Positions 15,944-25,379 of a stretch of DNA of 64,000 nt are shown piece by piece. The stretch covers positions 6,685-70,684 of the forward strand of contig DASWIX010000035.1 of NCBI GenBank assembly GCA_036397455.1, read 5' to 3'. The notes beneath the pieces are model-generated. The model made no database searches, had not been told where the DNA came from, and was given only the letters and a program-made list of their open reading frames with translations. The DNA is from JADFNB01 sp036397455. Lineage in GTDB: Bacteria; Gemmatimonadota; Gemmatimonadetes; Gemmatimonadales; GWC2-71-9. Made by a program: the position numbers and the translations under genes. Numbering within the stretch: position 1 is the stretch's first letter; each line of letters starts with the position of its first letter.

Positions 15944-16597
15944 ATGTCTCTACGCTCGGCCATTCGCACGATCTTCACGCTCGGCCACGGTGCCGTTGGC
16001 GGACTCTCCGAGGAGACCGCAGGCACCGATCCTATCGCGTTGTTCAAAACGTGGTTCGACGCTGCCAAGCGATCGACCATCTTCCTGCCCGAAACGATGA
16101 CCGTCGCGACGGCCACCAAGGATGGCGTGCCGTCCGCCCGCATGATGCTGCTCAAGGGAGTGGATCAGGACGGATTCGTGTTCTTCACGAACTACCAGAG
16201 CCGCAAGGCGACCGAACTGGACGAGAATCCGCGCGCCGCGCTGGTGTTCCACTGGGCTATTCTCGAACGCCAGGTGCGCGTTGAGGGAACGCTCGCGAAG
16301 CTGCCCACGGAGGCATCCGCCGCGTATTTCCACTCCCGCGCGCGCGGAAGTCAGATTGGTGCCTGGGCATCCGAGCAAAGCCGGCCCCTCGCTCGGCGTG
16401 AGGATCTTGAGCGGCGGGAACGGGAACACCGGGAACGCTTCGAAGGGGTCGCGGTCCCGTTGCCACCTTTCTGGGGCGGATACCGGGTAACGCCGGTCCG
16501 CATCGAGTTTTGGCAGGGGCGCCTGAACCGGTTGCATGATCGGTTGCGGTTCGATCGGCAGGGTGCCGCATGGCAGGTTACACGGCTGTTCCCCTAG
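15944..16597 (+). CDS. pdxH: Pyridoxine/pyridoxamine 5'-phosphate oxidase
   Basis: 217 residues, the usual length. FMN and substrate motifs are all present: SARMMLLKGVDQDGFVFFTN, SRKATELDENPRAALVFHW, RQVRVEG, SRARGSQIGAWAS, PPFWGGYRV and the C-terminal EFWQGRLNRLHDR. It oxidises pyridoxamine/pyridoxine phosphate to pyridoxal phosphate with FMN and oxygen in the cytoplasm. It stands alone between the persulfide enzyme and nirS. Confidence 0.96.
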   Translation: MSLRSAIRTIFTLGHGAVGGLSEETAGTDPIALFKTWFDAAKRSTIFLPETMTVATATKDGVPSARMMLLKGVDQDGFVFFTNYQSRKATELDENPRAALVFHWAILERQVRVEGTLAKLPTEASAAYFHSRARGSQIGAWASEQSRPLARREDLERREREHRERFEGVAVPLPPFWGGYRVTPVRIEFWQGRLNRLHDRLRFDRQGAAWQVTRLFP

Positions 16598-16730
16598 CCG
16601 TCATGCGCTAATCGCGATCTCACCAATTCTTCACGACCACACGGTCATACTGGCCTGCGCGACGGGGTGCCACCTCCGCCGGGGGGGCGGGGGGGGCGCA
16701 CCCGTCCATTGATCGATTGCGGGGGGAATT

Positions 16731-18686
16731 ATGCGAGGGGTGAACCACGCGTGGGGCCGCTGGACATTAAGAGATGTGGCGATGCCGGTGTTGGCGATGG
16801 TCGTCGCCCTGGGGTGCGGCGGAGGCGAGGGTGGGGCGGGTGCCGGCAGCGAACTCGCCGCCGGTGATCCCGGTCAGCAGATCTTTGACCGGATCTGTTT
16901 CGCCTGTCACACGATCGGCGAAGGGCCACGCATCGGGCCGGATCTCAAAGGTGTCGAAACGCTCAGAGGCCGCGAGTGGTTGCGCGAATGGCTGCGTGAT
17001 CCGCTGGCCATGATGCAGAGCGACTCGATCGCGCGCGCGTTGCTCGCCGAGTGGAACAACGTACCAATGGTGTCGCCCAATCTCAGCGACGCGCAGATCG
17101 ACCAGGTTCTCGACTACATCATCAACGTCAGCGAGGGCCGGGCGACGACGATGGCCAACGATGCCGGGCCGGTCGAGTTGACCGGCGCCGAATTCGCCCA
17201 GGGGCAGCAGATCTTCTTCGATCGCTGCGCCGGCTGTCACGGAACCCTCCGAGCCGGCGCGACGGGACCGAACATTCAGCCTGAGCGCACGACGCAGATT
17301 GGGACGGCGGCCATTCGGGCTATCCTCGCCAACGGCACGCCCGGCGGTATGCCGCCCTGGGGCCGGCTGGGCGTGCTCACCGCTGAGGAAATCACGTTGA
17401 TGGCGAAGTACGTGCAGCTCCCGCCACCCGATCCGCCGCAGAAGCCGCTGAGCGAGATTCGCGAGAGCTGGAATCTCGTGGTCCCGGTGTCCCAGCGGCC
17501 GGCGTCACCGCAGACGACGCGTGACTGGGAGAACTACTTCGGCGTGATCCTGCGCGACGCGGGACAGGTGGCGATCGTCGACGGGGCCACCTTCGAGTTG
17601 ATCGAGATCGTCGAGACCGGCTTCGCCGTTCACATCCTGCGGTCATCGTCCACCGGGCGGTATTTCTATGCGATCGGGCGCGACGGGCGCGTCACCCTGA
17701 TCGATCTCTGGACCGAACAACCGACGCTGGTGGCCCAGGTGCAGGGATGCAGCGACGCGCGCAGCGTCGAGGGAAGCAAGTTCCAGGGGTACGAGGACCG
17801 CTACCTCATCGAGGGATGCTACTGGCCGCCTCAATACGTCGTGTTCGACGGTCTGACGCTCGAACCGCTGACCGTAACTAACGTGGAAGGAAACACCTAC
17901 GATACGAACGAGCCGCTGGACGAGGTCCGCGTCGCATCGATCGTGGCGTCGCACTTCGATCCCGTGTGGGTGCTGGCGCTCAAGGAGTCCGGGCACGTCG
18001 CCATCGTGGATTACTCCAAGGACGGATTCCCGATGGTATCGCGCATCGCCTCAGAGCGCTTCCTGCACGACGGCGGCTGGGATCACACCGGGCGCTACTT
18101 CCTGGTCGCGGCCAACATGCGGAACAAGATGGTGGTCATCGACTCCCGCACCCAGCAACTCACGTCGATCTTCGAGACCGGCATCCGGCCACACCCCGGA
18201 CGGGGCGCGAACTGGCAGGACCCCGAGTTCGGCTGGGTGAACGCCACGACGCACATCGGTCAGGGGATGCTGTCGATTTACGGCGCGGATCCGGAGGGGA
18301 GCCCGGACCATGCGTGGAAGGTCGTGCGGCGGCTGCAGTTCGACGGAACGGGCAGCCTGTTCCTCAAGACCCATCCCCATTCACCCTGGGTCTGGTTCGA
18401 CATGGCGCTCAACAACGATCCGGACGGCGCGCGCCAGGCGTGCGTCTACTCGAAACGGGACGCGAAGATCGAGCGCTGCTGGGCGGTCGGCGATCGAGGT
18501 CGCGTCGTACACTTCGAGTTCAACCGGACCGGCACGGAGGTATGGGTGTCGGTGTGGGACCGCGACGGGCAGATCGTCATCTATGATGACAAGACGCTCC
18601 GCGAAATCCACCGGATCGACGCCGACTGGCTCGTGACACCCACAGGGAAGTTCAACGTGCACAACACGGCCGAAGACGTGTATTGA
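16731..18686 (+). CDS. nirS: Cytochrome cd1 nitrite reductase with an extra N-terminal cytochrome c domain
   Basis: 651 residues, ATG after GGGGGGAA. N-terminus VLAMVVALGCGGG looks like a lipoprotein signal. Two c-type haem sites: CFACH (56-60) in an added domain and CAGCH (166-170) in the domain normal for NirS. The d1 propeller follows with proximal His in GFAVHILR (H301), the two distal catalytic histidines in ASHFDP (H408) and FLHDGGW (H446), PHPGRGAN, and the C-terminal TPTGKFNVHNTAEDVY. It reduces nitrite to NO in the periplasm. Typical NirS has one haem c, so the extra domain probably serves as a built-in electron donor. No haem d1 biosynthesis genes lie in the window. Confidence 0.93.
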   Translation: MRGVNHAWGRWTLRDVAMPVLAMVVALGCGGGEGGAGAGSELAAGDPGQQIFDRICFACHTIGEGPRIGPDLKGVETLRGREWLREWLRDPLAMMQSDSIARALLAEWNNVPMVSPNLSDAQIDQVLDYIINVSEGRATTMANDAGPVELTGAEFAQGQQIFFDRCAGCHGTLRAGATGPNIQPERTTQIGTAAIRAILANGTPGGMPPWGRLGVLTAEEITLMAKYVQLPPPDPPQKPLSEIRESWNLVVPVSQRPASPQTTRDWENYFGVILRDAGQVAIVDGATFELIEIVETGFAVHILRSSSTGRYFYAIGRDGRVTLIDLWTEQPTLVAQVQGCSDARSVEGSKFQGYEDRYLIEGCYWPPQYVVFDGLTLEPLTVTNVEGNTYDTNEPLDEVRVASIVASHFDPVWVLALKESGHVAIVDYSKDGFPMVSRIASERFLHDGGWDHTGRYFLVAANMRNKMVVIDSRTQQLTSIFETGIRPHPGRGANWQDPEFGWVNATTHIGQGMLSIYGADPEGSPDHAWKVVRRLQFDGTGSLFLKTHPHSPWVWFDMALNNDPDGARQACVYSKRDAKIERCWAVGDRGRVVHFEFNRTGTEVWVSVWDRDGQIVIYDDKTLREIHRIDADWLVTPTGKFNVHNTAEDVY

Positions 18687-18708
18687 TGGCGTCCGGTGGC
18701 CGCGAACA

Positions 18709-18737
18709 GAACGGGGCTCCGCGGGGGGCCCCGTTTG
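18709..18737. terminator. Bidirectional terminator between nirS and the TonB receptor gene
   Basis: ACGGGGC (18711-18717) pairs with GCCCCGT (18728-18734), extended by an A-T pair, with a short T-run on the + side. It lies between two convergent genes and can serve both. Confidence 0.7.
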
Positions 18738-18756
18738 CTTGCGGATCGTCCCGCGG

Positions 18757-21321
18757 TTAGAACACCGTTGTCAGTGTGAGGACGAGATGGCGCTTGGGCT
18801 CGGGCCGGAAGAAGCCCACGTTTGCCGCTTCGGCGTAGAGCGTGTTGGTGAGGTTCTCGACCGACATCCCCAGCCGCTGCTCGCCGAACAACCGCGCCCC
18901 TCCGCGGATCGCGTGCACGGTGAAGGCCGGGATGAACGCGATGATCGGCGCGCCGCCAAGATCGGCGTCGTCCCGCCGTCCGCTGTACCGAACGACATAC
19001 TCGCCCCAGTACCGTTCGCCCGGCGGGCTGTACCGCACGCTCCCGCGGAGTTTGTGCCGGTAGCCGTCTCCAAGCGGCGCGTCGGGTTCATGGACGTTGG
19101 TTGCGTCCACGTGACTGTATTCCATTGCGACCGTGACACCCGCCAGGGGACGACCCAGCGCGCCCGCCTCCCATCCCTGATAGCGCAGCTCGTCGACGTT
19201 GACGTTTTGGAACTCCGTGAGGCCGTTTACCATGTCGCCGGTCGGCACGACGCGAATCCCGTCGCGAATCGTGTTTCGGAACACGAACGCCTCTAACTCG
19301 ATCCGACGATGCCGGTACCGCAGTCCGAGTTCGCGGTTCAGACTCGTCTCCGGCTCGAGATCGACGTTACGGATCCACACGCCGCGTCCCTCGGGCGATG
19401 GTCCCGCGAAGAACCGCTCCACCAGATTCGGCGACCGGAACGCCCGCCCGACGGAGGCGACAGCATTCAATGCGCCGGTCAGCCGGACCATGAGGTTGGC
19501 GGCCCCAACAAACGTTCTGTCGGTGGCGTCCACCAGCGGTTCGGTGACGCCCGCGGTGCGCAGCGACCGTGCCCGAACATCCTGATAGCGCCCGCCGAGT
19601 ACGACGCTGGCGCGGCCGGCGATGGCGACGTCAGCTTGCAGAAACGCGCCCAGGCTGCGGAACGTCGACGTCGGTACGCGTGGCGTGCCGCGCTCGCGCG
19701 TGACGGTCGGACCGGCGCCGGTGATCGTCCTGGTCGTGGAGTCGGTGTTGCGCGCGCGTTCGCGGAAGTAGTCGGTGCCGTACGTGAACACGAGCCGCCC
19801 GCTCACGACCCGCTTGGCCTCGATCCGGAACCCATGGGTGTCGATGTCGGTGAAGCTCCGGCTCGCCACCGCGACCCCGCCGCCGGAGGAACCGGTTGGC
19901 GAGAAGATGTTGTTCACGAACAGGCGCTCATTGCTCTGCCAGTATCCGGCGACGGCGAGGTTGTCGGCCATGGGAAGCGGGAGATTGGCTCCACGATACC
20001 CAACGACGTCGCGCGCAAACCGCTGCGTCGGAAACAGAATCTGGATGGTTGAGAGCCCATCGCCGAGCAGTTCAGGGTCCACGTAGCCAAACCCCGCATC
20101 GTTACCCTGGTAGCGCTCGTGACGCGCGACGACCGTGTGGCCGCTTGCCAACCGCAGCGACGCATGGATCCCCGCATGTACGTCCTCGCCTCCCGTATCC
20201 TCGACCCGGGTGTCGCCACGGAGCCGTACCGTGCCGAAACGACCCCGGGGGGCGCGATACGATTCGGCGTGCCGATAACTGCCCGCGGCGCGCACGCTAA
20301 GCGGGCCCAGCGTGCCCCGCACGCTTGCCGAGGGAGCCGCCTGATTCCCCGCGGTGCCGTAGCGAAGCGCGACGTCGCCCGTCAACGGCGCGGTAGCCGT
20401 GCGATCGGGCTCGACGGTGATGACGTTCACGACCCCGCCGACAGCGTCGGATCCGTACAAGACCGACGCCGCCCCGCGAACGACTTCGACGCGTTCGACA
20501 CTGGACAGGTCGACCAGCGCCGGGGTCTCCCCCGAGTCCTGGCGTCGCCGGGAGTTGTTGAGCCGCAACCCGTCCTGCAACAGAAGAACGCGTTGGCCGA
20601 CGAGGCCGCGGATGGCCGGCCGGCGCTGGTTTGCGCCGACTCCTTCGACGTCCAAGCCGGGAATCTCGCGAAACAGATCAGCGACGTTGTTGGGCGCGCG
20701 CTCCCGGATTTGCGCACGATCCACCACCGCCACGGCCGACGGCGTTCCAAAACCCGAGCGCGCCGAGCGCGTCGCCGTGACATTGATGGTCGGCATACGA
20801 TAGGCCGCTGGGCGTATGTCACCCCCCGCACGCTCCCCGCGCAGCGCGGCAAGGGCGGTGTGCTCCACCCACCGTGACACGCCCAGTTCGGGCATGTCCG
20901 CCGGCGCCGCTGCGATCAGAACGGGAGTAGGCAACGTGGGCGGCTGTTGGGCCGTCACCCGGCCAAGCGGGTCCGACGGTGCTGCCTGTCCGGACAGGAA
21001 CCGCACCAGTTGCTGGTGGGCCGCCGGTTGGTCCGGCGAAAGCGGCACCGCGACGATGGCGCTAAGGCCATGGGATGAGAGGCGCGTCACCGCGTGGGAC
21101 CATGCCTGGATTCCCCGTTCGGCCTCGCTGACGAACACGAGCTCGACCGGTCCGTACGGCCAATGGACGTCGGCCATCAGCGTGCGGACGCTGGCCTGCC
21201 ATTCGGCGGAACCCTCGCGGGCCGCCACGAGCAATCCGGTCTGGGCCGGTGCCGGCGCCGCGTTGCAGAGGCACGCCAGCAGCGTCGCGGCGCGCAGACC
21301 GCACGAATAATGGGAACTCAC
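18757..21321 (-). CDS. TonB-dependent outer-membrane receptor with CbiX-like N-terminal domain
   Basis: 854 residues from GTG 21321, with CAGGAG upstream and a signal peptide ending at ...APAPAQ. Residues about 28-165 resemble a CbiX/sirohydrochlorin-chelatase half: LLVAAREGS, GPVELVFVSEAERGIQAW, LSSHGLSAIVAVPLS, PTPVLIAAAP. The usual active-site His (AHGS) is missing. Then comes a plug domain (INVTATRS, TonB-box-like; IPGLDVEGVGANQRRPAIRG; VERVEVVRGAASVLYGSDAV) and a barrel ending in Phe (HLVLTLTTVF). Uptake of a metal chelate or tetrapyrrole is inferred. It converges on nirS and lies 75 bp downstream of the porin gene on the same strand. Confidence 0.88.
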   Translation of the reverse strand: MSSHYSCGLRAATLLACLCNAAPAPAQTGLLVAAREGSAEWQASVRTLMADVHWPYGPVELVFVSEAERGIQAWSHAVTRLSSHGLSAIVAVPLSPDQPAAHQQLVRFLSGQAAPSDPLGRVTAQQPPTLPTPVLIAAAPADMPELGVSRWVEHTALAALRGERAGGDIRPAAYRMPTINVTATRSARSGFGTPSAVAVVDRAQIRERAPNNVADLFREIPGLDVEGVGANQRRPAIRGLVGQRVLLLQDGLRLNNSRRRQDSGETPALVDLSSVERVEVVRGAASVLYGSDAVGGVVNVITVEPDRTATAPLTGDVALRYGTAGNQAAPSASVRGTLGPLSVRAAGSYRHAESYRAPRGRFGTVRLRGDTRVEDTGGEDVHAGIHASLRLASGHTVVARHERYQGNDAGFGYVDPELLGDGLSTIQILFPTQRFARDVVGYRGANLPLPMADNLAVAGYWQSNERLFVNNIFSPTGSSGGGVAVASRSFTDIDTHGFRIEAKRVVSGRLVFTYGTDYFRERARNTDSTTRTITGAGPTVTRERGTPRVPTSTFRSLGAFLQADVAIAGRASVVLGGRYQDVRARSLRTAGVTEPLVDATDRTFVGAANLMVRLTGALNAVASVGRAFRSPNLVERFFAGPSPEGRGVWIRNVDLEPETSLNRELGLRYRHRRIELEAFVFRNTIRDGIRVVPTGDMVNGLTEFQNVNVDELRYQGWEAGALGRPLAGVTVAMEYSHVDATNVHEPDAPLGDGYRHKLRGSVRYSPPGERYWGEYVVRYSGRRDDADLGGAPIIAFIPAFTVHAIRGGARLFGEQRLGMSVENLTNTLYAEAANVGFFRPEPKRHLVLTLTTVF

Positions 21322-21396
21322 GCAGCGCTCCTGCAGCAAGGAAGACGAGGCGGGTGCGTTCCGCCGGGAATGCACCCGCGCCTATGGGCCAGCGGC

Positions 21397-22587
21397 CTAG
21401 AACGCCGCGTTGATCATGATGTACGTGAAGGTCATGTCCTCGCTGAGGCGGCCGAGTTCCGACAGGGCGGTGCTCGCGAAGACGCGTGACAGCCCGCCGA
21501 TCGCTGAGAGATTCCCGCTGAAACGGTATGTGCCGGTAAGGTCGATCTCCTCTCCCAGGTGCCGAGACGTCAGGGAACCTTGCTTGGCGAGTGAGAACGT
21601 ATGCAGGTCCGCGTTGAACCGGAGATCGTCACGTACGGCGAACGAGCCTTTCACGGCCATGTCCTGCAGGCCCAGTCCGCCGGTATGTGACGGTATGTCC
21701 AGGAACAGGTCGGCGAATCCGTAGAACTTGTGGTTGGTCGCGTAGAGCGTCTCGAACACCTTGACCTTGTCGTCGGCCGGATTGGCGTCGCCGGATAGGT
21801 AGTCGTACCACAGCGTGGCCTGGCCCTTGCCGCCCGCGAATGACGCGCCGACCCGCGCGCCGACCATGTAGGCGGCGACGTCCACGCCCGCTCGATCGCC
21901 TGCCTGGTAGGAGCCCTCCGCGCGGTAGGAAACAACGGACTGTGTGCCGGCGAGTCGCGCGCCGACGGTGAATTGCTTCGTCTCCGCCTGGCCCGCCTGG
22001 TGATTGAAGAGTCCATACAGTTCCATCGCGCCGCCGGGCAGTACGCTGAAATGAGCGTATGCGCCGGCCAGCTCCGCGTCATGCTCGATCGTGGCCGACG
22101 TGGCTTCGGCGAGCTGAATGGCGAGAACGTCGACGCGTCCCCACCCGCCTTCGTATGATGCGCGCAGTCCGTCGAACGACCGCCCCTGTTGCGTCCAGCC
22201 GACCGGTCCAATCAGGCGTTCGCCACCCAGGGTGACTTCCTGCCTGCCGACCCGCACCGCTGCACCGCGTTCCTCAGCGAAGCGCACGTCAAAATACGCT
22301 TGGTGCAGATCGAGGTTGTCCGCCTGAAAGTCGTTGAGGGTGTTGGTCTCCTCACCCCAAAGACGGACGTCCTGCACCTCGAGGAACGTCCCCACGCGCC
22401 GCGCCAACGCGGCGTTCAGGTGGAGTCGCGTGCGCATGGAGGTGAACCCATCGTTGCCGGCGCCCACCGGGTCGCGAAACTCCATTCGCGGGCGGATCTG
22501 ACCACCGACTCGGACCTCTTGAGCGGCCAGACTGGGCACGCCGATCAACCCGATCAGGCAGATCAAGGCCGGGTATGAGCTTCTCAT
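21397..22587 (-). CDS. Porin, alginate-export-like family
   Basis: 396 residues. ATG 22587 has GAGGTGA six bases upstream and starts a signal peptide (ALICLIGLIGVPSLAAQ). The mature sequence begins VRVGGQIRPRMEFRD and has 'RTRLHLNAALARRVGTFLEVQDVR', 'LDLHQAYFDVRF' and 'AVRVGRQEVTLGGERLIG', the order seen in alginate-export-type barrels found beside respiratory genes. It ends ITYIMINAAF-like with a terminal Phe. Its neighbourhood suggests passage of an anion such as nitrite or a sugar acid; the substrate is unknown. It precedes the TonB receptor gene on the same strand. Confidence 0.75.
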   Translation of the reverse strand: MRSSYPALICLIGLIGVPSLAAQEVRVGGQIRPRMEFRDPVGAGNDGFTSMRTRLHLNAALARRVGTFLEVQDVRLWGEETNTLNDFQADNLDLHQAYFDVRFAEERGAAVRVGRQEVTLGGERLIGPVGWTQQGRSFDGLRASYEGGWGRVDVLAIQLAEATSATIEHDAELAGAYAHFSVLPGGAMELYGLFNHQAGQAETKQFTVGARLAGTQSVVSYRAEGSYQAGDRAGVDVAAYMVGARVGASFAGGKGQATLWYDYLSGDANPADDKVKVFETLYATNHKFYGFADLFLDIPSHTGGLGLQDMAVKGSFAVRDDLRFNADLHTFSLAKQGSLTSRHLGEEIDLTGTYRFSGNLSAIGGLSRVFASTALSELGRLSEDMTFTYIMINAAF

Positions 22588-22815
22588 GGTTTCACCTCGA
22601 GTGAGCAAGACCGCGCCACAGCCGCGGTTCCGCAGCAAAGGCGCGGTGAAAGCTCGGAGGTACCGGCTGAGTCTTCGCTGAGTTCAACCTGAAGAGTCGT
22701 TTAGAGTGGCGTCTCACCTCTTGCGCGCGGAAGCCGGACACCCAAAGCCGGTCTGCGTGTGTGGACACGCCAGACGGAGTTTCTTAACTTGGCACAGACT
22801 CATTGCTGGGGTGCC

Positions 22816-23661
22816 ATGTCCACGCACACGTTGATCGTTTCACATCCGCCGCAGAACGGCATCGATGTCGACCGTGCGGCGCGATGTCTCGGGCTCGATG
22901 CCCAGGATATGCAGGGCAAGGTCCGCTACGCCGTTCCAGAAATCTGGGCCGCGGAAGCCGACCCGGCGCGCGGGGAGGACATCGGCGGCGAACTGCGGCT
23001 GGCAGGTGGGCATGTCGTGGTGACCACGTCGGAGGAACTGCTCCGTGTACCCGCGCGGCATCGCGTGAAGTCCTTTTCGTTCACAGAAAGTGGTTTGGTG
23101 GCGCATGTTGACAGCGGTGACGTGACGCTGCCGTATTCGGTTCCCGTGATTGCGGTGTCGTGTCGCCCCCGTGATTCGGCGGACCGGCCGTCCGGCGGGA
23201 CCCGGACGAGCGGGCGAACCAGCGGGTTGTTCTCCATTCGCGATCGCATCATGGAAACGGGATCGTCTGGGGCCGGTGCCGCGATGCCCGATACGGGGAC
23301 CGTTCCGTTTCTGGACATCTACTTCACCCGCAATGGGTCGGCCGAACGCATCTCGGTGCTGCAAAACGCCGTGAGTTTCTCCGGGTTGGGGCGGCTGCAG
23401 CCGCGCGCGGCGAGCAACATGGCGTCGTTCGTCGACAGTTGTGAAGACCGGTTCAGTCGTGCCCACGTCGATCGGCGGCTGGAAGATATGCGTCTCCGGC
23501 GGCCCGATCCGAGTGGGCGGGCGGGCGGTGCCGAACACCGGCGCGGCTACTCGTTTGCCAGCCCTGCTTTCAACCGGCTGATGACGGAGATCGACGCAGA
23601 CGACCTCGGCCAGGCCGAGTTCTCGGCTCGATTGGCGTTCCTGACCGATCGAGCCGGTTAG
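22816..23661 (+). CDS. Hypothetical protein, no recognised family
   Basis: 281 residues from ATG 22816; the first 90 residues (LIVSHPPQNGIDVDRAARCLGLDAQDMQGKVRY...) look like a compact alpha/beta domain, followed by an Arg/Gly/Ser-rich linker (PSGGTRTSGRTSG) and a C-terminal region of mixed helices. No signal peptide or membrane segment. It diverges from the porin gene with a 228-bp shared upstream region in which no clear operator was found. Confidence 0.6.
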   Translation: MSTHTLIVSHPPQNGIDVDRAARCLGLDAQDMQGKVRYAVPEIWAAEADPARGEDIGGELRLAGGHVVVTTSEELLRVPARHRVKSFSFTESGLVAHVDSGDVTLPYSVPVIAVSCRPRDSADRPSGGTRTSGRTSGLFSIRDRIMETGSSGAGAAMPDTGTVPFLDIYFTRNGSAERISVLQNAVSFSGLGRLQPRAASNMASFVDSCEDRFSRAHVDRRLEDMRLRRPDPSGRAGGAEHRRGYSFASPAFNRLMTEIDADDLGQAEFSARLAFLTDRAG

Positions 23662-23762
23662 CGCCAGCTCCAACAGCTACCCGATGCTCCACCGCTCGCG
23701 GGCCCCTCGGTTGGGACGCCGGGGCATGATCGCGTGTGCGTGACGCCAGACCGGAGCGGATC

Positions 23763-24194
23763 ATGGGCACCGTCGTTCACCACAGATCGTGGTCGCTGGA
23801 TCTGCCAGCGGAATTCGGTCACGCGGATCTCACGCCCGAGCTGCACGCGCTGGTGACCGACGCGTCAGTCGAGACCGGCATCGTATCGGTGCAACTCGTC
23901 GGGTCGACGGGGGCGATCACCACGATCGAGTACGAACCGGGAGCTCTGGCGGACCTGCGCCGGGCCCTCGATGGGATCGCACCGGCGGATGGCGTGTACG
24001 AGCACAACGCCCGGTGGGGGGACGGCAACGGATTCTCGCACGTGCGCTCCGCGCTCCTCAAAACGAGCCTGACCATCCCGGTGGTGGGTGGCCGCCTGGC
24101 ACTCGGAACCTGGCAACAGGTCGTTGTGCTCAATCTCGACAATCGGCGACGGACGCGCGATATCGTCGGGGTCGTGCTGGGAAGTCCTTCGTAG
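23763..24194 (+). CDS. YjbQ / UPF0047 family protein
   Basis: 143 residues from ATG 23763. The complete family pattern is visible: TGIVSVQLVGSTGAITTIEYE, HNARWGDGNGFSHVRSALL, TSLTIPVVGGRLALGTWQQVV, and the closing RRRTRDIVGVVLG. The family forms small trimeric cytoplasmic proteins; weak thiamine-phosphate synthase activity has been reported for the E. coli member, but the physiological role is unsettled. It lies 55 bp upstream of the Tat epimerase gene in a run of + strand genes ending in thiI. Confidence 0.88.
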   Translation: MGTVVHHRSWSLDLPAEFGHADLTPELHALVTDASVETGIVSVQLVGSTGAITTIEYEPGALADLRRALDGIAPADGVYEHNARWGDGNGFSHVRSALLKTSLTIPVVGGRLALGTWQQVVVLNLDNRRRTRDIVGVVLGSPS

Positions 24195-24248
24195 CAAGAC
24201 GGCAGCCATCGACGGACTGAAACCGTTTCATCAACCGGAGCCGATGAA

Positions 24249-25379
24249 ATGCCAACAAGTCGACGTGATTTCCTGCGCCTGTCCGCCGGAATGAGTGGAG
24301 CGCTCGGCGCAGGTTTGATTCGCCCGTGGCCCGCACGGCCGACGCGTCCCGTTGCCAAGGCGAACCGGGCCATGCGCCTCCTGATCCTCGGCGGGACGGG
24401 GTTCATCGGACCCCATCAGGTGCGCTACGCCTTAGAGCGCGGGCATACGGTCACCCTGTTCAACCGCGGACGCACCAACCCCGGGCTGTTTCCCACCGTC
24501 GAACATCTGGGAGGCGACCGGAACGACAACCTCTCGGCGCTCGAGGGTCGGGAATGGGACGCGGTGATCGACAACTCCGCGTCGGTTCCCCGCTGGGTGC
24601 GGCAGTCGGCGGGGCTGCTGAAGGATTCGGTTCGGCAGTACCTGTTCGTATCGTCCATTTCCGTTTTCTCCGACTTCAGCATCGTCGGACTCGACGAGAA
24701 CGGTCCCTTGCATGCCCTCGAGGACCCGACGGTCGAGCAGGTAACCGGAGAGACGTACGGCGGTATGAAGGCGCTCTGTGAATGGGAAGCCGAGCAGGCC
24801 CTGCCCGGGCGCGCGACCGTCGTCCGTCCGGGCCTGATCGCCGGGCCGGGCGATCCCACCAACCGGTTTACCTATTGGCCGGTCCGCATCGACGAAGGTG
24901 GCGAGGTGATGGCGCCGGGAGAACACGGTGATCCGGTGCAGTTCATCGATGCACGCGACCTGTCGGAATGGATGGTGCGCCTGGCCGAAGACGAGCACGT
25001 TGGGATCTACAACGCGACCGGCCCTGGTACGCCGCTGTCGATGGCGGAAATGCTGTATGGCATTCGGGCGGCCACGGCATCACCCGTGACCTTCACCTGG
25101 GTGGACGCCGAGTTCCTGCAGCAACAGGATGTGCGTCCGTGGCAGCACATGACCGTCTGGTTTCCGCCGCGCGGCGAGATGGCCGGATTCGCCAGCGTCA
25201 ATTGCTCGAAGGCGATCGCGGACGGGCTGACCTTTCGGCCGCTCGCCGTCACCGCCGGCGACACGATGCATTGGTACAAGGGATTGCCCGACGATCATCG
25301 CGCGCGGCACACCCAGTTCGGGCTGCCGCGCGAACGCGAACGCGAGGTACTCGCCGCGTGGCACGCCCGCGGCCGGTGA
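24249..25379 (+). CDS. Tat-exported NAD-dependent epimerase/dehydratase-like protein
   Basis: 376 residues, GGAG before ATG 24249. N-terminus has a twin-arginine signal (SRRDFLRLSAG). The extended SDR fold starts LLILGGTGFIGPHQVRYALERGH, with the catalytic YxxxK as YGGMK and a Ser in VSSISVFSD. The closest pattern is the atypical SDR group related to plant stem-loop RNA-binding proteins and bacterial sugar-nucleotide epimerases. Export of a folded NAD(P) enzyme through Tat is plausible; the substrate is not evident. Its stop overlaps the next start by four bases (GTGA). Confidence 0.8.
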   Translation: MPTSRRDFLRLSAGMSGALGAGLIRPWPARPTRPVAKANRAMRLLILGGTGFIGPHQVRYALERGHTVTLFNRGRTNPGLFPTVEHLGGDRNDNLSALEGREWDAVIDNSASVPRWVRQSAGLLKDSVRQYLFVSSISVFSDFSIVGLDENGPLHALEDPTVEQVTGETYGGMKALCEWEAEQALPGRATVVRPGLIAGPGDPTNRFTYWPVRIDEGGEVMAPGEHGDPVQFIDARDLSEWMVRLAEDEHVGIYNATGPGTPLSMAEMLYGIRAATASPVTFTWVDAEFLQQQDVRPWQHMTVWFPPRGEMAGFASVNCSKAIADGLTFRPLAVTAGDTMHWYKGLPDDHRARHTQFGLPREREREVLAAWHARGR

